Assembly: GCA_910587865.1 (NCBI GenBank)
Contig: CAJUNX010000039.1
Coordinates: forward strand, 1-12,245
DNA from: an uncultured Roseburia sp.
GTDB lineage: Bacteria > Bacillota > Clostridia > Lachnospirales > Lachnospiraceae
Length of the DNA stretch: 12,245 nucleotides
Reading direction: 5' to 3'
Part shown: positions 5,436 through 12,245 of the stretch, piece by piece
Layout: each line of letters begins with the position of its first letter
How positions within the stretch are numbered: position 1 is the stretch's first letter
Notes under the pieces: generated by a model
Databases searched by the model: none
The model's input: only the letters and a program-made list of their open reading frames with translations
What the model was told of the DNA's origin: nothing
Program-made: the position numbers and the translations under genes

Positions 5436-7334
5436 GTGGGGATCAGTATATTAATTGTGGATGACGACAGATATCTTGTCGAGAAGCTTGAGGAGACGGT
5501 TCAGTGGGAGCGGGCCGGCATTTCCATGGTATTCACCGCGTATAATATCCGACAGGCGCAGCGGCTGATCCGGGAGTTTCCGATCCGGCTGCTTTTGTGT
5601 GACATCGATATGCCGCAGGGCAGCGGGCTGGAGCTTTTGGAGTGGGTCAGGAGCCAGAAGCTCCGGCTGGAGTGTATTTTTTTAAGCAGCTACGCGAATT
5701 TTGCCTATGCGCAGAAGGCTCTGAGCCTGTCAACGCGGGAATATCTGTTAAAACCGATTTCCAGTGAGGAGCTGGAGAGTGCGGTTACAAGGGTGGTGCA
5801 AGAGTATCTGGAGCGGGACGAACTGGAGCGGAAAGAAGAAAAAGAAGAGGACGGGGGATTCTGGACGACGTTTTTCGGGGCTGTCGCAGGGCACAGGGAG
5901 CTTTTGAAGCAGGCGCTGTCCGAGGGACGGTACCGGCAGGACGACGCGTGTTATCTTCAGATGATCCGCGTGTGGCTGGATCCGCGGGAGGCGGGGTATC
6001 GGAAGGAGCTCTCGCTGCTTGATCACAGGATCCGCGGACTGGCGCATGATTTTTTTGAACAGGAAGGCCAGGCGCCGGAGGAGGTCGTGCGCGTGCAGGA
6101 GGCCGGCTGGATGCTTGTCATAAAGAAAAGGACATGCTTTGAGGAATTCTGTGCGGCATCAGTAAGATGGAAATGCTTTCTTTCCGATGCCATCGGGCAG
6201 AAGGTGTGTATCTACATCGGCCGGGCGCGTCCTGTGACGGAGACGGAGAGAAGCTGGGAGGTGCTGGAGGAGCTGGAGAAGCGGTTCCTGCCGGGAGAGG
6301 ACGGCATTTTTGCGGAGCGAAGTCAGGAGGATGGGATCGTCCCGGGGCCGAAATACGCAGAGAGCAGCGCCGGGAAAACCGGCACGAGGGAACAGCCGGA
6401 GGAAACGACAGTTCCGGGGGATCACGCAGAGAGCAGCGCCGGGAAAACCGGCACGAGGGAACAGCCGGAGGAAACGACAGTTCCGGGGGATCACGCAGAG
6501 AACAGCGCCGGGAAAACCGGCACGAGGGAACAGCCGGAGGAAACGACAGTCCCGGGGGATCATGCAGAGAGCAGCGCCGGGAAAACCGGCACGAGGGAAC
6601 AGCCGGAGGAAACGGGAGAGCCCGTCAGGATAAAGCCGGACGCAGGGGAGGAAGCGGAGGAATGCGGACCGCTGCCCTGGGAGATCTGGCAGAAATCCAT
6701 GGATCCTGCAAAGGAGCTGCCCGCGATCTGTGACAATATCTGTGCGAGCCTCCGAAAGGAATATGCCGCAGGACTTCTGACTTACGAACGGCTGGAACGG
6801 TTTTTAAAGGAACTGGAACGATTTCTGTATGGATATCTGGGGAAAAACCATCTTGAATTTTCCGAGCTGTTTGACAGCGCCGGGTTTATCCGGAGGGAAA
6901 AGGAGGCGTATATTTCACTCGGGGAGACGATCGGTTTTATCTGCTGGATGTTTGAACGGCTCGAGGGAAACAGCCTGAATGCCGGAAGACAGCGGGACGT
7001 GGTCGGACAGGTGAAGGATTATATCGAGAAGCATCTGGGGAATGAGCTCTCGCGGAGTCTGCTCGCAAAGGAGGTCTGGCTGTCGGAGGATTATGTCTCC
7101 AAGCTCTTTAAGAGCACGACCGGCATGAGTCTGCCGACCTATATTGCTGCGCGGCGTATGGAGCGGGCGAAGGAGTACCTGACTCACTCCGCTCTTCCGG
7201 TGAGCCGGATTGCGATGGAGGTGGGGTACAGCAATTTTTCCTATTTCAGCAAGACATTCCGCGACGCGACCGGAATGACGCCGAACGAGTACCGCAGCCA
7301 GCGGGAGAATGTTAAAAAAACGAACAGGGAATAA
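5436..7334 (+). CDS. YesN-type response regulator, AraC-family DNA-binding, with tandem-repeat linker
   Basis: This is a two-component response regulator of the type that controls carbohydrate ABC operons in Bacillota. GTG 5436 is the start, with GGAGG (5424-5428) 7 bases upstream. The receiver domain (residues 1-125) has acidic residues D9-D11, phosphoacceptor D56 in LLLCDIDMP, S84 and K106 (LLKP), so it should be phosphorylatable. A poorly conserved central region follows (about 140-300). A hydrophilic tandem-repeat linker spans residues 308-393, and a helical region about 405-515. The C-terminal AraC double helix-turn-helix (about 521-625) carries LAKEVWLSEDYVSKLFKSTT and IAMEVGYSNFSYFSKTFRD. 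At 632 aa it is longer than typical YesN proteins (often 350-550), mostly because of the central region and repeats. No histidine kinase (YesM type) is adjacent. Its likely target is the permease/hydrolase unit downstream, though no operator was identified. Confidence 0.93.
   Translation: MGISILIVDDDRYLVEKLEETVQWERAGISMVFTAYNIRQAQRLIREFPIRLLLCDIDMPQGSGLELLEWVRSQKLRLECIFLSSYANFAYAQKALSLSTREYLLKPISSEELESAVTRVVQEYLERDELERKEEKEEDGGFWTTFFGAVAGHRELLKQALSEGRYRQDDACYLQMIRVWLDPREAGYRKELSLLDHRIRGLAHDFFEQEGQAPEEVVRVQEAGWMLVIKKRTCFEEFCAASVRWKCFLSDAIGQKVCIYIGRARPVTETERSWEVLEELEKRFLPGEDGIFAERSQEDGIVPGPKYAESSAGKTGTREQPEETTVPGDHAESSAGKTGTREQPEETTVPGDHAENSAGKTGTREQPEETTVPGDHAESSAGKTGTREQPEETGEPVRIKPDAGEEAEECGPLPWEIWQKSMDPAKELPAICDNICASLRKEYAAGLLTYERLERFLKELERFLYGYLGKNHLEFSELFDSAGFIRREKEAYISLGETIGFICWMFERLEGNSLNAGRQRDVVGQVKDYIEKHLGNELSRSLLAKEVWLSEDYVSKLFKSTTGMSLPTYIAARRMERAKEYLTHSALPVSRIAMEVGYSNFSYFSKTFRDATGMTPNEYRSQRENVKKTNRE
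6357..6614 (+). repeat. 69-bp in-frame tandem repeat array (3.7 copies) in the regulator gene
   Basis: Units begin at 6357, 6426, 6495 and 6564, and the last is cut after 51 bases. Each full unit encodes 23 residues of the pattern AESSAGKTGTREQPEET plus TVPGDH. The first two units look identical. The third carries Asn for Ser (AENSAG), and the third-to-fourth boundary has silent changes (CCC for CCG-type codons, CAT for CAC). The residues just before unit 1 (VPGPKY) look like a degenerate unit end, so the array probably grew from a pre-existing linker. The period is a multiple of three, so copy-number change by slippage keeps the frame. Confidence 0.95.
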
Positions 7335-7357
7335 CAAAAAAACGTATGGGAGAAGAG

Positions 7358-7385
7358 AGAGACATCGAAAAGATGTCTCTTTTTT
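7358..7385 (+). terminator. Intrinsic terminator after the response regulator
   Basis: AGAGACATC (7358-7366), loop GAAAA, GATGTCTCT (7372-7380), then TTTTT to 7385. It starts 23 bases after the regulator stop. It separates the regulator operon from the permeases, so the latter need their own promoter. Confidence 0.92.
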
Positions 7386-7405
7386 GTTAGTCATTTTACA
7401 CAGGA

Positions 7406-7438
7406 TTGCAAGAGAAAAGATGAAAAAAATTGTATGAT
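7406..7438 (+). promoter_or_regulatory. Possible promoter of the permease/hydrolase operon
   Basis: Only about 70 bases separate the terminator from the binding site of the first permease gene, so a promoter is expected here. The best -10 is TATGAT (7433-7438). TTGCAA (7406-7411) is the nearest -35-like site, but the 21-base spacer is too long, which fits an activator-dependent promoter driven by the upstream regulator. No clear operator repeat was found. Confidence 0.3.
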
Positions 7439-7471
7439 ATATCCATCAAACACGGAAAAGGAGGAGTTGCT

Positions 7472-8401
7472 GTGAAAAAAAAGGGAAAAAGGAGCCCGCA
7501 GACGGCACTGCGGGAAATCCGGGAAAGCGGCGCACTGTATCTGCTTATGATTCCGTCGATCATCATTTTTCTGCTGTTTACATACTACCCGATGTACGGC
7601 GTTGTGATCGCATTCAAAGACTTTGCGCCATCGAAGGGAATCTGGGGAAGCGAATGGGTAGGGTTTACAAATTTTAAACAGTTTTTCAGTTCCTATCAGT
7701 TCTGGCCGACGATTAAAAATACGCTGGTCATCAGTATCTACACGGTGGTCGTGACATTTCCGCTTCCGATCGCACTGGCTCTGATGTGCAATCAGCTGCA
7801 CGCGAAACGGTTCAAAAAGTTTTTTCAGGTGTCGACGTATCTGCCGCATTTTATCTCGACTGTGGTTATGTGCGGTATGATCATTCTGTTTTTATCTCCG
7901 AGTACCGGAATCGTCTCAAAGCTTGTGGGACTTTTCGGGTTCCAGCTGCCGAATCTGATGGGGAGCGCGCCGGCATTCCCGCACATCTATGTGTGGACGG
8001 AGGTGTGGCAGCATCTTGGATGGGACAGTATTCTCTATATCGCGACGCTTTCTTCGGTGGATCCCTCGCTGTACGAGGCGGCGACCATGGACGGTGCGGG
8101 TAAGTTTAAGCGGATGATCCATATTGATATCCCGGCGCTTCTGCCGACCGCGACCGTCATGTTCATCCTGCGTATGGGAAATGTGATGAGCGTCGGCTTT
8201 GAGAAGGTGTATCTGCTGCAGAATACGATGAATTCGGGAACGAGTGAAATCATTTCCACATATGTCTACAAAATGGGTCTTTTAAAGAACCAGTACAGCC
8301 TTTCCGGAGCGATCGGCCTGTTTAACAATATCATCAATCTGGCTCTGCTTCTATTGGTCAACCAGATTGCGAAAAAACTCAGCGACACATCGCTGATTTA
8401 G
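7472..8401 (+). CDS. LplB-type carbohydrate ABC transporter permease, 309 aa
   Basis: This is one of two inner-membrane permeases of a CUT1-type oligosaccharide importer. GTG 7472 is preferred over a start at 7430 because AGGAGG (7459-7464) lies 7 bases upstream of it; the product then begins VKKKGKRSPQ (initiator read as Met). A basic N-terminus is followed by a first helix containing LYLLMIPSIIIFLLF and the YYPMYGVVIAFKDF signature typical of LplB proteins, then about five more helices. The EAA loop that contacts the ATPase is YEAATMDGAG (from E202), followed by IDIPALLPT. The protein ends KKLSDTSLI, a usual LplB ending. The second permease follows after 14 bases. LplB/LplC pairs with YesN regulators usually import glycan fragments and borrow a shared MsmX-type ATPase; none is encoded here. 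Confidence 0.92.
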   Translation: MKKKGKRSPQTALREIRESGALYLLMIPSIIIFLLFTYYPMYGVVIAFKDFAPSKGIWGSEWVGFTNFKQFFSSYQFWPTIKNTLVISIYTVVVTFPLPIALALMCNQLHAKRFKKFFQVSTYLPHFISTVVMCGMIILFLSPSTGIVSKLVGLFGFQLPNLMGSAPAFPHIYVWTEVWQHLGWDSILYIATLSSVDPSLYEAATMDGAGKFKRMIHIDIPALLPTATVMFILRMGNVMSVGFEKVYLLQNTMNSGTSEIISTYVYKMGLLKNQYSLSGAIGLFNNIINLALLLLVNQIAKKLSDTSLI

Positions 8402-8415
8402 ACAGGGGGACAGTT

Positions 8416-9330
8416 ATGAGTCAGACAAAAGCAGCCGTCAGAGGCACAAAAATAAAGTTATCCAGGGGAGATATCATCTTTAATGCGATCATTTATACGA
8501 TCGCGGTGATTCTGATTCTGGTGACCTTGTATCCGATGTATTTTATTCTGATCGCATCGATCAGTGATGCGACGAAGGTGTCCAGCGGGCAGATCATGTT
8601 CTGGCCGCAGGGGGTAAGTTTGAAAGCATACCGGCAGTTGGCGGAGTATGCGCAGCTCTGGGTCGGATACCGCAACACGATCCTGTATGCGGTCGTCGGT
8701 ACGATCATCACGGTCGCGGTCAATATTCCGGTTTCTTATGCGCTCTCGCGCAAGAAGCTGTTCGGCAGAACCTTTTTTACCTTTTTTTACCTGATCCCGA
8801 TGTTTTTCACCGGCGGTCTGATCCCGACCTATCTGGCGGTACAGAAGTTCGGATTCCTGGATTCCTTCTGGGTGATGGTACTTCCGTTCTCCGTCGTTCC
8901 GTATTACATCATCGTCGGGCGGACGTTCTTTTCCAACAGTATCCCGGAGGAGCTGTGGGAGGCGGCGCAGCTGGACGGATGCGGATACCTGGGATTTTTC
9001 TTTAAGATCGTGCTGCCGCTCTCAAAGGCGATCCTCGCGGTAATCGCGCTGTGGGCGGCGGTCGGCCAGTGGAATTCGTATTTCAACGCACTGATTTATC
9101 TGCGCAACGATGCGCTGCAGCCGCTGCAGCTGGTGCTTCGGAATATCCTGATCTCGAATCAGACGATCAGCTCGATGTCCTCGGGCGCCGCGGCCGTGGA
9201 GGCGAAGCAGATGGCGGATCTGATCAAATACGCTGTGATCGTGGTGTCCTCGGCGCCGATCATGTGTATGTATCCGTTTGTACAGAAGTACTTCAATCAG
9301 GGCGTGATGGTCGGTTCCGTGAAAGGCTGA
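8416..9330 (+). CDS. LplC/YtcP-type carbohydrate ABC transporter permease, 304 aa
   Basis: This is the second permease of the importer and should form a heterodimer with the preceding one. ATG 8416 has AGGGGGA (8404-8410) 5 bases upstream. After a short polar N-terminus, helix 1 contains IAVILILVTLYPMYFILIAS, with the YPMYF motif typical of this family. Further helices follow, with LSRKKLFGRTFFTFF and the FFTGGLIPTYL loop. The EAA motif is WEAAQLDGCG (from E182), followed by FFKIVLPLSKA. The C-terminus PFVQKYFNQGVMVGSVKG is the standard LplC/YtcP ending, so the gene is full length. The usual next gene, a lipoprotein solute-binding subunit, is absent; a repeat array and then a hydrolase follow. 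Confidence 0.93.
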   Translation: MSQTKAAVRGTKIKLSRGDIIFNAIIYTIAVILILVTLYPMYFILIASISDATKVSSGQIMFWPQGVSLKAYRQLAEYAQLWVGYRNTILYAVVGTIITVAVNIPVSYALSRKKLFGRTFFTFFYLIPMFFTGGLIPTYLAVQKFGFLDSFWVMVLPFSVVPYYIIVGRTFFSNSIPEELWEAAQLDGCGYLGFFFKIVLPLSKAILAVIALWAAVGQWNSYFNALIYLRNDALQPLQLVLRNILISNQTISSMSSGAAAVEAKQMADLIKYAVIVVSSAPIMCMYPFVQKYFNQGVMVGSVKG

Positions 9331-9331
9331 T

Positions 9332-9475
9332 GCCGGGCGATGATGCGTGTTGAGGAGAGCGGCGACGCCGGGCGATGATGCGTGTTGAGGAGAGCGGCGA
9401 CGCCGGGCGATGATGCGTGTTGAGGAGAGCGGCGACGCCGGGCGATGATGCGGGCCGCGGCTGAGGAGAGCGGCC
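9332..9475 (+). repeat. 35-bp tandem repeat array in the permease/hydrolase spacer
   Basis: Three perfect 35-bp units start at 9332, 9367 and 9402, only two bases after the second permease stop. A fourth, altered unit starts at 9437 and carries extra bases (GGCCGCGG type). Units abut with no spacers, so this is not a CRISPR. Each junction can form a small CGGC/GCCG hairpin with a GAC loop. It fills most of the 175-base gap before the hydrolase gene and should be transcribed with the operon. Identity of the copies suggests recent expansion. Confidence 0.95.
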
Positions 9476-9477
9476 CG
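9451..9477 (+). repeat. GC-rich stem-loop capping the 35-bp array
   Basis: CGGGCCGC (9451-9458) and GCGGCCCG (9470-9477) are perfectly complementary across an 11-base loop that contains GAGGAG. Both arms differ from the array consensus, and only this last unit has the stem. There is no T-tract, so it is more likely an mRNA-stability or processing element between permease and hydrolase than a terminator. It ends 28 bases before ATG 9506. Confidence 0.6.
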
Positions 9478-9505
9478 GTATCCGGATTGTGGAAAGGGAA
9501 GAAGG

Positions 9506-12229
9506 ATGAGAGAGAAAAACGGGGCGTGCCTGTCCGGTTACGGGCCGTATTCAAAAAAATATATGGGACTCTCGCGGGTGATGAGAGAGAGCGGGATGGA
9601 AGGTGCAAGGTTTGATCTTGTGCTGCATCCGACCTATGCGAACAGCTCCGTGCCTGCGCCGAATGTGTGTGTCCCGTCCGGGTATCACCCCTGGGACGCA
9701 GCGGAGGACGGGAGTGCGTACACCTATCGCTGCGAACTGATCTGGAAAGACCAGCTGTATGCCAGTGTCTCGTTTTTTGAGATGGAGCCTGAGGTCTGGG
9801 GCGTGCGCACCGCGTTTGTCAACCGGACGGACCGGATGCAGAACTGCCTGCTGAATCTGTTCGCGGCGATGGAATATCCGCATCCGGCGGAGTGCGCGGC
9901 AGACTGCCCGGCAAAGCATGTCTTCTGGGATGCGTTGTCGGAGGCGGATCTTAGCTTTGCAAAACAGCGTCCGTGGGAACATCTGATGCCGGACGGCCGC
10001 CGGCCGGGAGAGATCGATGTCCCGGGATTTACGGGCGGAAAAGGGCTGGGCGAGACCTGGTATGCTCTTGCGATGCCGCATTTGGGACTCGGGATGTTCG
10101 GCGCGGCAGCGGGGGATGCGGTCGGTTATGAAAAAACGCTGACAGAGGATTATGCCGACGCCGTGCTCACGGTGCGCTACCGTACCTGGAACGACAGGAC
10201 AAATGTCGTTTTTGACAGTACATACGGGGAGCTGGTCTTTGAGGGAAGCGGCACGCCGCGCACGGTGACGCTTTCGCTGGGGCAGCTGGAAAAAGGAAGC
10301 TTCCCGTTTGAGATGATGGCCCGGGGCGCGGAGGGGAACGGCGTGATGCTTGATTTCTTCTGCATCACGGAGCGGACGGATGCCGGGCGGGTGTCTGTTC
10401 TGGAACGGCAGTACGCCGTGAAACCGGAGATCACAGAACGAAGTCCGGCAAAGGGTGCGGGAGAAGGATATCACGTGTGCTACCGCTATGAAAACGGCGA
10501 GCCGCCGATGTATCTTTCCTTATTCTGGGACCGGGTGCGGGAGAGGGAGCTTCACACAGGCTGTCTCGAGGATGCACTGCCGACGCGGCTGTCGAATTCG
10601 GACCACACCTACGATGATCTGACGATGAGTTTTTCCGGGTCGTTTTCAAGGAAACAGTCGGATCCCGGATATTATCACAACACGGTCGCCGAGGCGGTGT
10701 TCGTCCCGGCCGGGGAGACGCGGGTGATCTGCGGGTGTATCGGGACAAAGCCGCCGCGGTATACCGAAAAGGACGTGGACGAGTGCTGGCAGCGGTGCGC
10801 CCGCGGAATGGAATCCGGCAGAGCGGCCGTGTCGGAATATGCGTTTTCCGTGCGCCTGTTAAAGGCGGCGCTGTTCTCGAATGTGGTCTATCCGATTGTG
10901 CGCCACGGGAAGCAGGTGATCCACTATACGCCGGGAAAGCGGTGGGACAGCCTGTATACCTGGGACTCTGGCATGATCGGGATCGGAATGCTCGAGTATT
11001 CGAGGGAGCGCGCGGAGTACATCATGGATCTGTATCTCTCGGAGGAGGAAAACAGAGATTTCGCGTTCCTCTTCCACGGATCGCTGGTTCCGACGCAGTT
11101 TTTCCTCTGGTATGAGCTGATGCAGAGGAGCTTTGGGGAGAAAAAGAAGGAGCTGTGCGCATATTACCCGATGTTCCGGCGGTACTACCGTTTCTTTGCA
11201 GGAAAGGCGGAAGGCTCGACGACGGCGCGCTATGCGAGCGGCCTTCTGACGCCGTACGATTATTTCTATAACGCGAGCGGCATGGATGACTATCCGCCGC
11301 AGGTTGCGCTGCACGCGCAGAAGGAGGAGCGGCATGTCGCGCCGGTCTGCACCAGCGTTTTTCTGGTGAGAATCGCGCGGATCTTAAAAACGATTGCCGC
11401 GTACTGCGGGAGAGAAGCGGACATTGCGGAATACGATGCGGACATCCAAAGGGTGACGGAAGCGCTTTTATCCCACGCATGGGATGAAGAGAGCGGATAT
11501 TTCGGATATGTGCGGCACGACGATGCGGGAAACGCCGTCGGGATCCTTCGGACGGAAACAGGGGAAAATTACAACCGCGGAATCGACGGGGTGACGCCGC
11601 TGATCGCGGGAATCGGAGAAAAGGATCAGGTCAGGCGGATGCTCTGCCACCTTCGCTCGGACAGGGAATTGTGGTCCCCGGTCGGACTTTCGTCGGTCGA
11701 CATGAGCGCGTCCTACTATTATGACAACGGCTACTGGAACGGGAGCGTGTGGTTTCCGTATCAGTACCTGCTCTTTAAGGCCATGCTCGACCTCGGGGAG
11801 GCGGATACGGCGTATGCGATTGCCGCGAGAGCGCTTGAATCGTGGAAAAAAGAGACGGAATTCAGCTATCACACGTTTGAGATGATTCAGATCCGTTCAC
11901 AGCGGGGCGGCTGGTATCACCAGTTCGGCGGATTGTCTGCGCCGGTCTGCAGCTTTTTTGCCTCCTACTATAAAGCGGGTACGGTGACGGCGGGGTTTGA
12001 CACCTGGATCCGTGACCGCGAGGTTTCTGACGGCGGTGATGCGATGCGGATCTCCTATCAGAAAAACCGGGCGTGCAGCAGCGTGCTGCTCGCGGCAATG
12101 GGGGAGGACAGGCGCTATGAGGTGCGGATCAACGGAGAGCCGGTAACGTGCCGGCAGCACGTGAAAGGGACGATTGAGATCCCGCTGACGCAGGAGGAAG
12201 GAGAGATTCTGATCCGCCGGGAGACGTGA
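9506..12229 (+). CDS. Cytoplasmic glycoside hydrolase, (alpha/alpha)6 GH63/MGH1-like, 907 aa
   Basis: This is a probable intracellular glycosidase acting on the oligosaccharide brought in by the adjacent permeases. ATG 9506 is preceded by AAGGGAAGAAGG. There is no signal peptide or membrane segment. The N-terminal half (about 1-430) is beta-rich, beginning with GYGPYSKKYMGLSRV and SGYHPWDAAED, and looks like the sandwich domain of such enzymes. The catalytic (alpha/alpha)6 region (about 440-815) has WDSLYTWDSGMIG (W480-D481, W486-D487), a GLLTPYDYFYN stretch, YYYDNGYWNGSVWFPYQYLL (around Y743-W749) and YHTFEMIQ (E792) followed by GGWYHQFGGLSAP. A small beta domain closes the protein (about 825-907). 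By analogy with GH63, one of the WD aspartates could be the acid and E792 the base; this is unproven. The fold class is fairly sure, the family and sugar specificity are not. It lies 175 bases after the second permease and is probably co-transcribed. Confidence 0.78.
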   Translation: MREKNGACLSGYGPYSKKYMGLSRVMRESGMEGARFDLVLHPTYANSSVPAPNVCVPSGYHPWDAAEDGSAYTYRCELIWKDQLYASVSFFEMEPEVWGVRTAFVNRTDRMQNCLLNLFAAMEYPHPAECAADCPAKHVFWDALSEADLSFAKQRPWEHLMPDGRRPGEIDVPGFTGGKGLGETWYALAMPHLGLGMFGAAAGDAVGYEKTLTEDYADAVLTVRYRTWNDRTNVVFDSTYGELVFEGSGTPRTVTLSLGQLEKGSFPFEMMARGAEGNGVMLDFFCITERTDAGRVSVLERQYAVKPEITERSPAKGAGEGYHVCYRYENGEPPMYLSLFWDRVRERELHTGCLEDALPTRLSNSDHTYDDLTMSFSGSFSRKQSDPGYYHNTVAEAVFVPAGETRVICGCIGTKPPRYTEKDVDECWQRCARGMESGRAAVSEYAFSVRLLKAALFSNVVYPIVRHGKQVIHYTPGKRWDSLYTWDSGMIGIGMLEYSRERAEYIMDLYLSEEENRDFAFLFHGSLVPTQFFLWYELMQRSFGEKKKELCAYYPMFRRYYRFFAGKAEGSTTARYASGLLTPYDYFYNASGMDDYPPQVALHAQKEERHVAPVCTSVFLVRIARILKTIAAYCGREADIAEYDADIQRVTEALLSHAWDEESGYFGYVRHDDAGNAVGILRTETGENYNRGIDGVTPLIAGIGEKDQVRRMLCHLRSDRELWSPVGLSSVDMSASYYYDNGYWNGSVWFPYQYLLFKAMLDLGEADTAYAIAARALESWKKETEFSYHTFEMIQIRSQRGGWYHQFGGLSAPVCSFFASYYKAGTVTAGFDTWIRDREVSDGGDAMRISYQKNRACSSVLLAAMGEDRRYEVRINGEPVTCRQHVKGTIEIPLTQEEGEILIRRET

Positions 12230-12245
12230 GAAAAGCCGATCCGTC

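Noticed and set aside
6159..6733. Long open frames on both strands across the regulator repeat array
   Set aside because: A period divisible by three keeps any open frame open through the array; they lack binding sites and family features and are shadows of the regulator gene.
7386..7471. CcpA cre site or AraC operator before the permeases
   Set aside because: No match to the cre pattern and no convincing direct or inverted repeat was found by eye.
9332..9475. CRISPR array
   Set aside because: The 35-bp units are contiguous with no variable spacers, and no cas genes are present.
9297..9608. Minus-strand ORF with repeated residues across the 35-bp array
   Set aside because: It is the complement of the array and flanking gene ends, with no start context.
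1..12245. Defence island, prophage or transposon
   Set aside because: No nuclease, integrase, transposase, phage structural gene or terminal inverted repeats were seen; the alarmone synthetase has no adjacent toxin-antitoxin partner.

Overview
The window looks like chromosomal DNA of an anaerobic Bacillota, most likely a gut Lachnospiraceae relative. The evidence is the Gram-positive ribosome binding sites (AGGAGG, AAAGGAG), the LplB/LplC-type sugar permeases beside a YesN-type AraC response regulator, a RelP/YwaC-type small alarmone synthetase, and an FtsX-type two-gene exporter. No rRNA, tRNA, transposase, integrase or CRISPR array is visible.

Left block (1 to about 4175, visibly AT-richer than the rest). 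It starts inside an ABC exporter ATPase that has lost its catalytic middle by an apparently clean in-frame deletion, although the 790-residue permease after it looks intact. Three small genes follow: a charged coiled-coil protein whose tail appears frameshifted, a three-helix membrane protein that seems to have lost its N-terminus, and a 68-residue soluble protein overlapping it by ATGA. Three of the five genes look damaged, so this block resembles a decaying accessory segment.

Middle (4187 to 5130). A RelP/YwaC-like (p)ppGpp synthetase lies on the minus strand, convergent with the left block. An inverted repeat spans its stop codon. Its extended -10 promoter (TGGTATAAT, minus strand) is back to back with a strong plus-strand promoter (TTGAAT, 17 bases, TATACT). 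Its leader of about 80 nt can fold into competing hairpins.

Right block (5131 to 12229, GC-rich). A 95-residue membrane-anchored Gly/Ser/Lys-rich protein and a 632-residue YesN-type regulator form one short operon, closed by a clear intrinsic terminator. Next comes a carbohydrate uptake and breakdown unit: two LplB/LplC-type permeases and a 907-residue cytoplasmic glycoside hydrolase with an (alpha/alpha)6 domain of the GH63/MGH1-like type. The inferred logic is that the regulator senses a glycan signal, the permeases import an oligosaccharide, and the hydrolase cleaves it inside the cell. The histidine kinase, solute-binding protein and ATPase such a system needs are not in the window.

The most unusual property is a run of three unrelated tandem repeats in about 4.3 kb: a 48-bp duplication in the small membrane protein gene, a 69-bp array (3.7 copies) in the regulator linker, and a 35-bp array (three perfect copies plus a hairpin-bearing variant) between the second permease and the hydrolase. 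I found no convincing new defence or mobile system. The best candidates for something undescribed are the small protein/regulator pair, the hydrolase, and the 35-bp array.
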